Assembly: GCF_029889745.1 (NCBI RefSeq)
Contig: NZ_CP123639.1
Coordinates: 2,089,501-2,153,500, forward strand
Direction of reading: 5' to 3'
Source of the DNA: Ligilactobacillus faecis
GTDB taxonomy: Bacteria > Bacillota > Bacilli > Lactobacillales > Lactobacillaceae
Length of the DNA stretch: 64,000 bases
In this document: piece by piece, positions 26,365-35,300 of the stretch
Numbering within the stretch: the first letter of the stretch is position 1
Layout: each line of letters starts with the position of its first letter
The notes under the pieces: generated by a model
The model's database searches: none
Seen by the model: only the letters and a program-made list of their open reading frames with translations
What the model was told of the DNA's origin: nothing
Made by a program: the position numbers and the translations under genes

Positions 26365-27753
26365 TCAGTAAATAACTACTGGTTCACTTTGCTCTAAGTT
26401 ATTAAAGACGTTCCCAGCCTCACTTGGTTTCATATTGACACATCCAAGCGATCCTTCTTTAATATAGGCTGTATTAGACCAATTCGTCCGCCAATCAGCA
26501 TCATGGAACCCACAACCATCAAGGGTAAAAGGAGCCCAGTATTCAACCGGACTTGCATAGGCTGAGCCATCTGCTCTAGAGCCACGTAAAGTTGTTTTTG
26601 TCTGTTTATACATTATATAGTAGACACCCTTAGGCGTATCGTTATGCGTACTTTGAGTTCCAGTGACAACATCGATCGAAGCGACTTGCTGACCGTTTTT
26701 ATAAGCCCAAAGATGTTGTTTTTCGATCGAAACTTCAACATAAGTGTTGCCGATCCCGTTATTATCTGTAATATCGTAACCAGTCCCCCGCGTATCATAA
26801 CCAGTTCCATAAATATCACCTTTAGCATCGACTTTGGTCTTGTCACCTGTCAACGCCTCAGTTAACGTTTTTTCTGCTTTAGTTGCACTGATCGCCCAAC
26901 CATAAGAACCATCAGGAACGCTGATCATATTACCTTCACTTGTCTTAAAATTAAATGCTTTATTCAAAGTTGCTTGTTTTTGATTGATCTCAACGATCTT
27001 ATTTTTTAAAGCTTGTGTATCAAACTCATATTTACCGTTTTGATACCGCGCTGTTGTCAATATGTCACTTGTCGTCAACTCGTAGTTCGTTTTTTGAACT
27101 GTATAGGTGACTTTTTTATCAACTAGTTCTTTTAACTTTTGTTCTTGTGTCTTGACTGTCTGACTCGTAGCTTTGACTGGTCGAAGGTACTTAGCAGTTA
27201 AATAGATCTTATCTGCACTCTCTTTTTGATTTAATTCCTTTATTAAGGCTGCGATATCGTACTGATCACCCTTGACCTCTTTTTGGACTCTGACTTTGCC
27301 CCCCTCTAAGATCGCATAAGCATCGACTGGTGCAGTTCTCGTCTTATTTTCTGCTGTTAATTTATTTGTAACTGCATCTTGCAAAGTTGCATCTTTTTTT
27401 CCAACTAGATCAGCTGGAACGATCGTATAATTCTTTTGTTCAGAATTTGGTAAAAATGTTGCTTGTTTTTTCAAAGTTGCTTCAAATTTTGTTTGATCTT
27501 TTGCTGTTATTTCAGAAGTTTTAGGCTCAGCTGTATAGAACAACTTCCCATTTAAGTAGACTTTTTTTTCAACTTTTGTTTTAGCTACTTTAGCGCGCGC
27601 TTCTTTAGCAGTCAAGCCACCGACATTGACCCCATTTATTTGAATATTTTTGTTAAAATGCGTTTGTTGTTGATAAATAAAATATCCGCCACATACTAAA
27701 GCAATTCCAGCTACCACAGCACAGATCGCTAATTTACTTTTGTACTTCATCAT
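26365..27753 (-). CDS. L,D-transpeptidase (YkuD) with peptidoglycan-binding domain
   Basis: The 462-residue cell-surface protein has an N-terminal membrane anchor (residues 9-27), putative peptidoglycan-binding-4 repeats at about 40-330 (INGVNVGGLTAKEARAKV), and a C-terminal YkuD catalytic domain from about 338 (VEVSIEKQHLWAYKNGQ). The catalytic Cys lies in EGSLGCVNMKPS near residue 440, with the His of GCGFHDADW before it. The usual SHGC is SLGC here. Such enzymes make 3-3 cross-links or attach proteins to the wall. It is transcribed alone. Confidence 0.9.
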   Translation of the reverse strand: MMKYKSKLAICAVVAGIALVCGGYFIYQQQTHFNKNIQINGVNVGGLTAKEARAKVAKTKVEKKVYLNGKLFYTAEPKTSEITAKDQTKFEATLKKQATFLPNSEQKNYTIVPADLVGKKDATLQDAVTNKLTAENKTRTAPVDAYAILEGGKVRVQKEVKGDQYDIAALIKELNQKESADKIYLTAKYLRPVKATSQTVKTQEQKLKELVDKKVTYTVQKTNYELTTSDILTTARYQNGKYEFDTQALKNKIVEINQKQATLNKAFNFKTSEGNMISVPDGSYGWAISATKAEKTLTEALTGDKTKVDAKGDIYGTGYDTRGTGYDITDNNGIGNTYVEVSIEKQHLWAYKNGQQVASIDVVTGTQSTHNDTPKGVYYIMYKQTKTTLRGSRADGSAYASPVEYWAPFTLDGCGFHDADWRTNWSNTAYIKEGSLGCVNMKPSEAGNVFNNLEQSEPVVIY

Positions 27754-27990
27754 AAATAGATAAAGATCTTGAATTTGATCTTTATCTGCTTCAACCCCTT
27801 TGCTTCATTTATTTATTGTGGTTTTTGATTTTTTTACAACATCGCTCACCTTTCAAAATATCTAATTATTACAGATATGTTACAATATTTTGCACAAAAA
27901 AACAAATTTTTAGGAAAATATTTACAAACACCATTTTAGTTTCCAAGAAAATTATACGCTCTTAGCTAAATTTAAGCATGAAATATGTGT

Positions 27991-27996
27991 TATAAT
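27991..27996 (+). promoter_or_regulatory. Extended -10 promoter of the DUF4931 gene
   Basis: A perfect TATAAT is preceded by TGT, giving an extended -10, about 37 nt before the ATG at 28033. No good -35 is visible. The rest of the 279-nt interval 27754-28032 shows nothing but AT-rich DNA. Confidence 0.55.
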
Positions 27997-28032
27997 GGTG
28001 TATCATTCGTCTAGAGTTAGGGGATATTTTAA

Positions 28033-28797
28033 ATGGAAACAAATAGTCTTTTGACCTTTGATCGCAGTATCGGAAAAACTAAACGAGTGGCTGGTAAAAA
28101 AGCGACTAGCTGTCCATTTTGCGATGTCGCACATTTGACTGATATTTACGACCAACAAGGTGACATGATCTTTTTAAAGAATAAATATCCAACCCTTAAA
28201 CAGACCGATCAGTTCGTCTTGATCGAATCAAGTAAGCATGACGGCAATATTTCTAATTACACAAAAACTGAGTGGGAAATGATCTTCACTTATGCGATCC
28301 AAAAATGGAAAACATTTTACAGTGACCCTAAATATAAAAGCGTCTTACTTTATAAAAATTACGGTAAGTTATCTGGTGGTTCTTTATCACACCCGCATAT
28401 GCAGATCGTTGGTCTGTTGGAAGCTGACGGTTATCGCGAGATCGCACCAGCTTATTTTACTGGGCAAATCGTTACAAAACGAGCTGGAGTTTACTTAAAC
28501 ATTTCAGACCATCCGATCATGGGTTTCTTAGAGTTCAACGTTAGCTTTACCGAAGAGACACTGCTTACAGCGGCAGACCTCATCAAAAAAGTTGTTTCTT
28601 TTATCTTAAAAGACTACAATGATGGTCAATGCGAAGCATACAATCTCTTCTTCTACAAATTAAATGACCGCCTATTTTGTAAGATCGTTCCACGTTTTAT
28701 AGTCTCGCCATATTTTGTTGGATATTTTATCAGTCAAAAATTCGATGATGCCTTTACTGACCGTGTCATCGCTAAATTAAAAGCTGACTACCTCTAA
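28033..28797 (+). CDS. DUF4931 (GalT/HIT-like) protein
   Basis: This 254-residue protein resembles galactose-1-phosphate uridylyltransferase in fold. It has a CPFC pair near residue 30 and the histidine-triad-like GGSLSHPHMQIVG near 115, but is shorter than GalT. Such proteins are annotated DUF4931 in lactobacilli, and the reaction is not established. It may be a nucleotidyl transferase or hydrolase. It is convergent with the rsmF-like gene across a shared terminator. Confidence 0.75.
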   Translation: METNSLLTFDRSIGKTKRVAGKKATSCPFCDVAHLTDIYDQQGDMIFLKNKYPTLKQTDQFVLIESSKHDGNISNYTKTEWEMIFTYAIQKWKTFYSDPKYKSVLLYKNYGKLSGGSLSHPHMQIVGLLEADGYREIAPAYFTGQIVTKRAGVYLNISDHPIMGFLEFNVSFTEETLLTAADLIKKVVSFILKDYNDGQCEAYNLFFYKLNDRLFCKIVPRFIVSPYFVGYFISQKFDDAFTDRVIAKLKADYL

Positions 28798-28813
28798 AAA
28801 GTCTCAAAGTAAC

Positions 28814-28862
28814 AAAAAGCACTAGGGAGCTCCACTTTTTTAGGTGCTCCTTAGCGCTTTTT
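28814..28862. terminator. Bidirectional terminator between DUF4931 and rsmF-like genes
   Basis: AAAAAGC-CTA-GGAGC pairs with GCTCC-TAG-GCTTTTT. The 3' flank TTTTTAGTATC and following AT-rich bases match the flank of the terminator at 16481-16528. Confidence 0.8.
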
Positions 28863-28906
28863 AGTATCATAATTATTTATTTGATGGCCACGTTTTAGTC
28901 TAACTT

Positions 28907-30277
28907 TTAGTTGTAAAAGCGGAGACCCTTTGGGAAAAAGTTTTTGACTGTCTTATCGACTAACTTTCCAAACGCAAATGGTTTTCCTTCACAAACTAAG
29001 AGATACCACCCATTTTTCAAGTCTTTTTTATCAAGCTGGACTGTATTGCCAGCAACATAATCTTGCCACTGTTTTTTAGTCACTGCTAAAACATTTTTGA
29101 CTTCATCTTGCCTTAAACTAAGAGCTAACGTATAACTTGGTTCAAAACGCTTCTTTTTAAAAACGCCTAGCAATAATCCTGGCCGCATAAAACGTAACCG
29201 CGAGATATCAGGCCAACTTGGAGCATAAAAATAAAGATATTCCCCATAGCATCGCAATTGGTCTAATGAAAAAGGTGTTTCTTTAAAGAAGTTTTGGGCA
29301 AAATCTTGCCACAACTGCTCTTGTTCTTTTGTCAAAGTCCCCTTTTGTTTTCGCTTTTTTTTCTTTTTGAGCTCAGTAGCTTTTTTAGGTCGCATATCTT
29401 TTAATTTAGCGATAAAATGCCCTTCACCCTTAAAATGATGTGGCATTAATCGAACTGTTCCAGTTAATTCTTCAGCACCATTCCCAAAAGCTGGAACACC
29501 TTGATCCATCCCTGCATAATGCTTTAATGGAACAATTTTTAAATACGGATAGTTCTCTAAAAGCCAGGCGATGATCTGTTCATCTTCTTCAGGAGCAAAT
29601 GTACAAGTCGAATAGATCAATTCGCCTCCAACGCCTAGCATTTTCAAGGCTTCGACCAAGATCTCTTTTTGGCGGACTGCACATTGAGCAGGATAATCTT
29701 TATGCCAATAACTGATCGCATGTGGATCTTTCCGAAACATCCCTTCACCAGAACACGGTGCATCGACTACGACTTTATCGAAATATTCTGGTAGCTCTTT
29801 TGCTAGCGTTTGTGGCTCTTCATTGACTACGATCACGTTTTTAGCCCCCGTTCGTTCAATGTTTTCGGCCAAGATCAAAGCCCGCTTTTTACTGATCTCA
29901 TTTGCGACTAACAAACCTTCATTAGCCATACTTTCAGCAATATGCGTCGATTTTCCTCCTGGGGCTGCACAAAGGTCCAAGATCTTTTCTCCGGGTCGAG
30001 CAGCTACGACCTCTCCTACATACATCGCGCTCAAGTCTTGACTATAGACATACCCCGCTTGATGTTCCAAAGTCTTACCACTGACAGCACCAACATAACC
30101 AGTCTTAACGTAAGCAACTGGTTCTTGCAAGGAAACGTCTACCTCTTGATAATTTTGTTTGAGTGGATTGATCCGAAAGCCTTTTTGAACTTCATCATCT
30201 AAGCTTTCAAAAAAAGCAGACGCTTCCTCACCTAATAATTTTGTATACTTTTCTTTAAAATCGACTGGTAATTTCAC
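28907..30277 (-). CDS. RsmF-like rRNA cytosine-C5 methyltransferase (NOL1/NOP2/Sun family)
   Basis: This is a 456-residue 5-methylcytosine RNA methyltransferase. The SAM site LDLCAAPGGKSTHIAE is near residue 110, motif IV DAPCSGEGMF near 177, and the catalytic Cys of motif VI lies in YSTCTFAPEEDEQ near 225. A C-terminal extension with RsmF-type domains follows. The 16S rRNA target is inferred from the family. It lies 10 nt downstream of a MacB-like membrane protein gene on the same strand. Confidence 0.9.
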   Translation of the reverse strand: MKLPVDFKEKYTKLLGEEASAFFESLDDEVQKGFRINPLKQNYQEVDVSLQEPVAYVKTGYVGAVSGKTLEHQAGYVYSQDLSAMYVGEVVAARPGEKILDLCAAPGGKSTHIAESMANEGLLVANEISKKRALILAENIERTGAKNVIVVNEEPQTLAKELPEYFDKVVVDAPCSGEGMFRKDPHAISYWHKDYPAQCAVRQKEILVEALKMLGVGGELIYSTCTFAPEEDEQIIAWLLENYPYLKIVPLKHYAGMDQGVPAFGNGAEELTGTVRLMPHHFKGEGHFIAKLKDMRPKKATELKKKKKRKQKGTLTKEQEQLWQDFAQNFFKETPFSLDQLRCYGEYLYFYAPSWPDISRLRFMRPGLLLGVFKKKRFEPSYTLALSLRQDEVKNVLAVTKKQWQDYVAGNTVQLDKKDLKNGWYLLVCEGKPFAFGKLVDKTVKNFFPKGLRFYN

Positions 30278-30287
30278 ACTAACGTCC

Positions 30288-31274
30288 TCATTTTCCTTCT
30301 TTTTCTAAGCGTGCCTTGATCAGTAAATAAAAGCTCATACTGCATAAGATCGCGATCCCTAGCAAATAACTGATCAGTGCCACATATGAAGTCATTTGGA
30401 AGTATAAGATCCCAAATAACGTACCACTTCCAAGACCTAATAAAAGCCACAGTGAATACGTACGCCATTCATCAAAAATAAAACGCGCTTTGTCAGCCTT
30501 TAAAAAAGTGGCCTCGGCAAACCGTTTGCCAGACGCTAACAGCCATAAAAGCATTTGCGCTAAGACCCCAACTACGACTGCCATTAGCCCTAATACTTGC
30601 GCTAAATGCGAAGATAACCATGACTCATGCGAAATGATAAAGTTTTTATTGACTAAACTTTTTGCTGTTGCAAGGTTTAATTGTTTCTTTAGTGTTTTAG
30701 CACTCAGCGGTTCTGTCATATCAAGTACGATCCGATAATGACTCGTATTCAGTTCATTTAACGTTGTTACTGAAGCTGCAATAAAGATCTGATCATCTAA
30801 CTCAGACGCATATTGTTCTCCCATGATCCCAAGCACAGGAACATACTGACCGTCTAATTTTAAATATGCTTGATCTTTAGGCTGGTAAAGTTTATCTTGA
30901 TAATTCTTACCAACGACTAGCAAAGGAACAGCCGAATCAAAGTCAGCATTTGAGAAAAAATGCCCCGAGATCATCGGAGGAACAGCATAGTCTCCTTTAC
31001 CGTAAAAATATGTTATCCGCGGGTCTTTTTTACTTTGATAATGGATCTGGATATCGTCTAAAGCACTTGCATTTTTGACTTTTTCACTAAAAGCTGCTAA
31101 AGATGAATTTTGCTTAGGTGTTACCTTATAAGCATCAAGCGACAAGTTATTATTATTCAAACGGATAATAATATCTCGTTCTTGGATCTTAAAAAAAAGA
31201 TAAACGCTCAAAAAAGCTAACAGAGCAATATAGATCACAAAGACGAACTTTCTTTTGAACACTTTATATACCAT
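30288..31274 (-). CDS. Membrane protein with MacB-like extracellular domain
   Basis: The 328-residue protein has an N-terminal helix (residues 10-27) and an extracellular region with MacB-PCD-like features (PPMISGHFFSNADF...VPLLVVGKNY). Three C-terminal helices follow at about 225-245, 270-292 and 297-318. This is the layout of one FtsX/MacB permease unit, but no ATPase gene is adjacent. It could be an orphan subunit or a repurposed protein. Function unknown; it is probably co-transcribed with the rsmF-like gene. Confidence 0.65.
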   Translation of the reverse strand: MVYKVFKRKFVFVIYIALLAFLSVYLFFKIQERDIIIRLNNNNLSLDAYKVTPKQNSSLAAFSEKVKNASALDDIQIHYQSKKDPRITYFYGKGDYAVPPMISGHFFSNADFDSAVPLLVVGKNYQDKLYQPKDQAYLKLDGQYVPVLGIMGEQYASELDDQIFIAASVTTLNELNTSHYRIVLDMTEPLSAKTLKKQLNLATAKSLVNKNFIISHESWLSSHLAQVLGLMAVVVGVLAQMLLWLLASGKRFAEATFLKADKARFIFDEWRTYSLWLLLGLGSGTLFGILYFQMTSYVALISYLLGIAILCSMSFYLLIKARLEKEGK

Positions 31275-31325
31275 TTGAATCGTGGGCTAAACACCCAACT
31301 CATTTTCCTTTCCTGCTTATTTAGC

Positions 31326-31646
31326 TCAATGGATCCCCAATGCCATTTTAGCATATGTTGTCATTCGCTCTGTCGTCCAAGCTGGTTCCCAGACAAACTG
31401 AATATCGACTTTCTCTACTTCGGGAACATCTTTTAAAGCCCTTTCGACCATATCTGCCAAAATATTTGTCAAAGGGCACCCCATCGTTGTAAGGGTCATT
31501 TGAACCTCACATGTTCCATCTTCTTTTAGATCGATCGCATAAACTAGACCTAAATTAACGATATCGACCCCTAGTTCTGGATCGATCACTGTTTCAAGCG
31601 CAGCTAAGATCTCTTCTTTAATAACTTCGGTTGCTCGTTTTTCCAT
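31326..31646 (-). CDS. MIP18/SufT-type metal-sulfur cluster assembly protein (DUF59)
   Basis: This 106-residue protein shows DPELGVDIVNLGLVYAI and TTMGCPLTNIL, the conserved Asp/Glu loop and Cys of the MIP18/DUF59 family that assists Fe-S cluster maturation. The start is placed at ATG 31646 (MEKRATEVIKEEILAAL), overlapping the end of the hydrolase gene by 15 nt, with GAAAGGA upstream. The upstream in-frame extension lies within the hydrolase. Confidence 0.88.
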   Translation of the reverse strand: MEKRATEVIKEEILAALETVIDPELGVDIVNLGLVYAIDLKEDGTCEVQMTLTTMGCPLTNILADMVERALKDVPEVEKVDIQFVWEPAWTTERMTTYAKMALGIH

Positions 31647-31659
31647 TTTTGATTTCCTT

Positions 31660-32421
31660 TCAGACATTGAAATATTCGGCAAATTTTTCAGCCATCTCAA
31701 CGGCAGCTTGATAACTAACTTTATGGCCTTGACCTTCAGCTGTTGTGAAAGTCACATTTCGTGCAAAAGGCTTTCCTTTGATCTGCTCATAGAAAGCATG
31801 ATCTGGTCCGTACAAAACGACCTCATCAGCTGTCCCATGCCAAAAATGAACTGGACGTCCTGCGATCTTTTCTGGCTGGCGTGAAAGATCGATCACTTCT
31901 AATTGTTGCAACTGTTCAGCGATATATTCGGCTGGAAGCTCTGCGGTTCCTGGTAGTTCAGCGATCAAGCGATGTGCAAATTCGACGGGACAAGGCGAGC
32001 CCATCAAACTCACTCCTGCTGTGATCTGTTCATAAACCGTTAAAAGTGCACAAGTCGTGATCGCTCCCATTGAAAGTCCGCTGACCCCAAGTTTGTTTTC
32101 TTTGATACCAATATTTTTTTGATAGTACGCGACTAGCGTAGGAAATTCTTTGACAGAACTTGCAACGATCTCCCAAAATTCTTGCCGATGTGTGATCGTT
32201 TCACCTACTTGTCTTTGACCATGAAACTTAGCATCTGGTGAGACGACTCTAAGTCCACGTTTAGCCAATTCATAACCTTCCATCAAGACTTTTTCTTTAC
32301 AGCCAGTCCAACCATGATAGAAGATAACAAGTGGTAACGCTTCGGCCTTTTTAGTGGCTGAAACTAGTTCTAAGACAGGAAGCCCTGCGATCTCTTTTGT
32401 TGTGATCTCGATCAAATCCAT
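31660..32421 (-). CDS. Alpha/beta hydrolase (prolyl oligopeptidase-like esterase)
   Basis: This alpha/beta hydrolase has an oxyanion segment FYHGWTGCKE, the nucleophile elbow GLSMGA near residue 117 and a C-terminal catalytic His in GQGHKVS. It resembles small serine esterases such as B. subtilis YitV. The substrate is unknown. Start codons are crowded: TTG 32433, ATG 32421 and TTG 32415. AAAGGTG best suits TTG 32415; ATG 32421 is given as a compromise. Its end overlaps the DUF59 gene. Confidence 0.85.
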   Translation of the reverse strand: MDLIEITTKEIAGLPVLELVSATKKAEALPLVIFYHGWTGCKEKVLMEGYELAKRGLRVVSPDAKFHGQRQVGETITHRQEFWEIVASSVKEFPTLVAYYQKNIGIKENKLGVSGLSMGAITTCALLTVYEQITAGVSLMGSPCPVEFAHRLIAELPGTAELPAEYIAEQLQQLEVIDLSRQPEKIAGRPVHFWHGTADEVVLYGPDHAFYEQIKGKPFARNVTFTTAEGQGHKVSYQAAVEMAEKFAEYFNV

Positions 32422-32596
32422 CGCACCTTTCAATTTGAGTTTCTCGTTAATTATACCAATTTTTATTTAAAAAACCTAATCACTAAATGCTATGCTTTTT
32501 AAATAACTTATTCTCCGTGATCGCTCTAACTTGTTTTTTTATAAACTTTATGATAACTTAAATCAGATAATATTTTGCACAGAGGATGAAAACTTT

Positions 32597-33406
32597 ATGG
32601 AACAAAAATTGATCGCGATCGACCTTGACGGTACGACGTTGAATAATCAAAGTCAGATCACTCAAAAAACAAAAGAAGTGCTCACAAAGGCAGTCCAAGC
32701 AGGCCATATCGTCTCGATCGTCACTGGCCGACCTAATCGGATCTCTGAAAATTACTACGACTTTTTAGGTCTCAGATCACCAATGATCAATTTTAATGGG
32801 GCCGTTGGACATATTCCTCATCAACAATGGGATAAAGAGTATGCTTTGACTTTTAATAAAGATATCGCTTTTGAGATCATGGCTAAAAAACAACACTTGG
32901 GGATCCAAGTGATCGCAGCTGAAGGAAAAAATATGGCATTAGCCGATGTTCCTAATACCGTGATCGACGACTTTTTCCCCGTAACATTGAAAGCAAATGA
33001 AGTTTTGAATCGGATCAACTTAAAAGAAGATCCTTCAGCAATGACGATGTTAGTTAAGCGTCCTCAAATGAAAAAAGTTGTTTCACTACTTGAAGATGAA
33101 TTTGGTGACAAGATCAATGTCGGCGTCTGGGGTGGCCCAAATCCAGTCTTAGAACTTTCACCTAAAGGCGTTGATAAAGCACATGGCGTTAAATTTTTAG
33201 CCGATACGTATCAGATCGACCGTAAAAATATCGTAGCTTTTGGTGATGAACATAATGACGCCGAAATGATCGATTATGCTGGGTGGGGAGTCGTCATGCA
33301 AAATGGAACAAAACAACTTAAAGCTTTAGCCAATGACATCACACCGCTAACTAACGAACAAGATGGTCTCGCCCACTATTTAGAAGAATATTTAAAACTT
33401 GCTTAA
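32597..33406 (+). CDS. Cof-type HAD hydrolase
   Basis: This HAD-IIB (Cof) phosphatase of 269 residues has the nucleophile motif AIDLDGTTL at residues 7-15, VTGRP near 43, a C2 cap, and the metal-binding GDEHNDAEMI near 215. ATG 32597 follows AGAGGA; the open frame further upstream is not family-like. The likely role is sugar-phosphate or cofactor dephosphorylation, with the substrate unknown. Confidence 0.92.
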   Translation: MEQKLIAIDLDGTTLNNQSQITQKTKEVLTKAVQAGHIVSIVTGRPNRISENYYDFLGLRSPMINFNGAVGHIPHQQWDKEYALTFNKDIAFEIMAKKQHLGIQVIAAEGKNMALADVPNTVIDDFFPVTLKANEVLNRINLKEDPSAMTMLVKRPQMKKVVSLLEDEFGDKINVGVWGGPNPVLELSPKGVDKAHGVKFLADTYQIDRKNIVAFGDEHNDAEMIDYAGWGVVMQNGTKQLKALANDITPLTNEQDGLAHYLEEYLKLA

Positions 33407-33448
33407 AACAAAAGATCGCTAACGCAAAAACGTCAGCGATCTTTTGTT
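33407..33448. terminator. Bidirectional terminator between HAD and tautomerase genes
   Basis: AACAAAAGATCGCT and AGCGATCTTTTGTT form a 14-bp perfect stem extended by ACG/CGT, with T on both exits. Confidence 0.85.
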
Positions 33449-33635
33449 ATTTTTCATCACTCTTTAACGTTCCACCAACAGCGTAACGATCCTTTTGCAT
33501 CTCGTTTAAAACAACATGCACGTGTTCAGCTGGCGCACCTGTGTTTTCAACTACGGCAGCTGTAACATCTTTAACTAAGTTCTTTAACTGTTCTTCACTC
33601 CGACCTTCGATCAGTTCGATATGAACTAAGGGCAT
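33447..33635 (-). CDS. 4-oxalocrotonate tautomerase family protein
   Basis: This 62-residue protein begins [16 protein letters not shown]; after Met removal Pro1 is the catalytic base, as in 4-oxalocrotonate tautomerases. The length equals the hexameric family. The lactobacillar role is not defined. It is a single-gene unit. Confidence 0.92.
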   Translation of the reverse strand: MPLVHIELIEGRSEEQLKNLVKDVTAAVVENTGAPAEHVHVVLNEMQKDRYAVGGTLKSDEK

Positions 33636-33784
33636 TTATTTCACCTTCTTTATTTTGATATCATGATTATAGCATAATTTTAGCCAGACCAAACTAAGAA
33701 GTTCTAGAGGATCTTTACACTTTTAACTTTTTTGATGCTAAAATTATCCTATCGAGCATTTCTAATTTAGAGAGGAAGTTTTTT

Positions 33785-35218
33785 ATGCCACTTTATAAAG
33801 GATTTGATTTTTCTGCTTGCACGAGTATTTTAGTCGGTAAAAAAGCGATGGCTGATGGTTCAACCGTGATCGGACGTAATGAAGATGCTAAAAGCGCGTG
33901 GCCCAAACATATGGTTATCCATCCCCATGAAGAATTTACTACTAGACAAGAATTCACCTCACGGGCCAACGGTTTTAAAATGCCCCTACCTAATGTCCGC
34001 TTCAAGTATAGCGCTACCCCTGAATGGACACCTGAATTTGGTCTTTTTGAAGAAGATGGGATCAATGAATATGGAGTTGCGATGAGCGCGACCGAAAGCG
34101 CCTATGCTAACGAACGCGTTTTAGGTGTCGATCCGTTAGTAAAAGACGGCATCGGTGAAGAAGCGATGGTCACTGTTGTCTTGCCTTATATCAAAAATGC
34201 GCGTGAAGGCGTCAAGCGTTTAGGTAAGATCATCGAAGAATATGGGACTTGTGAGACAAACGGGATCTTATTTGCTGACAACGATGAAGTTTGGTACCTA
34301 GAAACTGGTTCAGGCCACCACTTTGTCGCTCAACGGATCCCAGATGACCACTACGCTGTTGTGGCTAATCAATTAGCGATCCAACAGATCGACTTCAATG
34401 ATCCCGATAACTTTATGTACTCAACTGGGATCCAAGAATTTGTTGACAAAAATCATCTCAACCCAGATCCAACTTGCTTTAATTTTCGCAATATTTTTGG
34501 AACACATGAATTATCTGATGAGATCTATAGTACTCCCCGCGTCTGGTATGGGCAAAAATATCTTACACCTAGCGTCACCCAAGATCCAATGAGTGAAGAA
34601 TTGCCTTTTATCCAAAAAGCAGACCGTCTCTTATATTTAGACGATCTCAAATATGTTTTAGGCTCTCATTTTCAAAATACACCTTATGATCCTGTTGGTA
34701 ACGGTAGTTCTCAAGACAAACATAAATTCCGACCGATCAGTTTAGCTAAGACACAAGAATCTCACCTCTTACAACTTCGCCCTGAGCTACCATTAGAGAT
34801 CGCAGGTCTGCATTGGGTCGCTATGGGTGTCACAGCGCAAAGTATTTTCGTGCCAGTCTACGCTGGAACAAACGATGTCCATCCCGCTTATAAAGTTGGC
34901 CAACAAACTTATTCAAGCGACTCAGCTTACTGGACGTATAAATTGCTAGGTGTACTAGTTGATCCTCACTATCATCGCTTTAGTAAACAGATCGCTGATC
35001 TCCAAAAAGAGCTTGCAGTGCTTTTTAGTCAAAAGATCAGCCAAACCGATCAGTTAGCTTTAGAAGTGACCGACGCAAAACGCAGTCTACTTTTGACAGA
35101 AGCCTCAGTGGCTATGCAAGAACTAGGTTTGACTAAAACAAAAGAAGTCATCGCTTCGATCATCACCGAAGCAACTGATCTTTCGCCACTAAACTTCAAT
35201 ACAGACGCTAATTTATAG
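33785..35218 (+). CDS. pepD: C69-family dipeptidase (PepD type)
   Basis: This 477-residue N-terminal-nucleophile hydrolase cleaves dipeptides in the cytoplasm. The predicted nucleophile is Cys12 in FSACTSILVGKKAMADGS, exposed after removal of a short propeptide, and GRNEDA follows, as typical for MEROPS C69. Length and motifs fit PepD of lactobacilli, which carry several paralogues. Its terminator at the 3' side is the target of the second IS1182-family insertion. Confidence 0.92.
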   Translation: MPLYKGFDFSACTSILVGKKAMADGSTVIGRNEDAKSAWPKHMVIHPHEEFTTRQEFTSRANGFKMPLPNVRFKYSATPEWTPEFGLFEEDGINEYGVAMSATESAYANERVLGVDPLVKDGIGEEAMVTVVLPYIKNAREGVKRLGKIIEEYGTCETNGILFADNDEVWYLETGSGHHFVAQRIPDDHYAVVANQLAIQQIDFNDPDNFMYSTGIQEFVDKNHLNPDPTCFNFRNIFGTHELSDEIYSTPRVWYGQKYLTPSVTQDPMSEELPFIQKADRLLYLDDLKYVLGSHFQNTPYDPVGNGSSQDKHKFRPISLAKTQESHLLQLRPELPLEIAGLHWVAMGVTAQSIFVPVYAGTNDVHPAYKVGQQTYSSDSAYWTYKLLGVLVDPHYHRFSKQIADLQKELAVLFSQKISQTDQLALEVTDAKRSLLLTEASVAMQELGLTKTKEVIASIITEATDLSPLNFNTDANL

Positions 35219-35226
35219 TTAATAAA

Positions 35227-35253
35227 AAACGAGTAGCAAAGAACTACTCGTTT
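35227..35253. repeat. 27-bp target duplication (left) = complete terminator hairpin
   Basis: Arms AAACGAGTAG and CTACTCGTTT enclose loop CAAAGAA; the same 27 bases recur at 36772-36798. The ancestral hairpin lay between the convergent pepD and IscA-like genes. Confidence 0.92.
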
Positions 35254-35264
35254 CAGAACGTAGA

Positions 35265-35300
35265 CAAACTCTATTCAAATCGGATAGAGTTTGTTTTTTT
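35265..35300 (+). terminator. Inward-facing terminator at left end of IS copy 2
   Basis: Same 10-bp stem CAAACTCTAT/ATAGAGTTTG plus T run as in copy 1. Confidence 0.75.
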
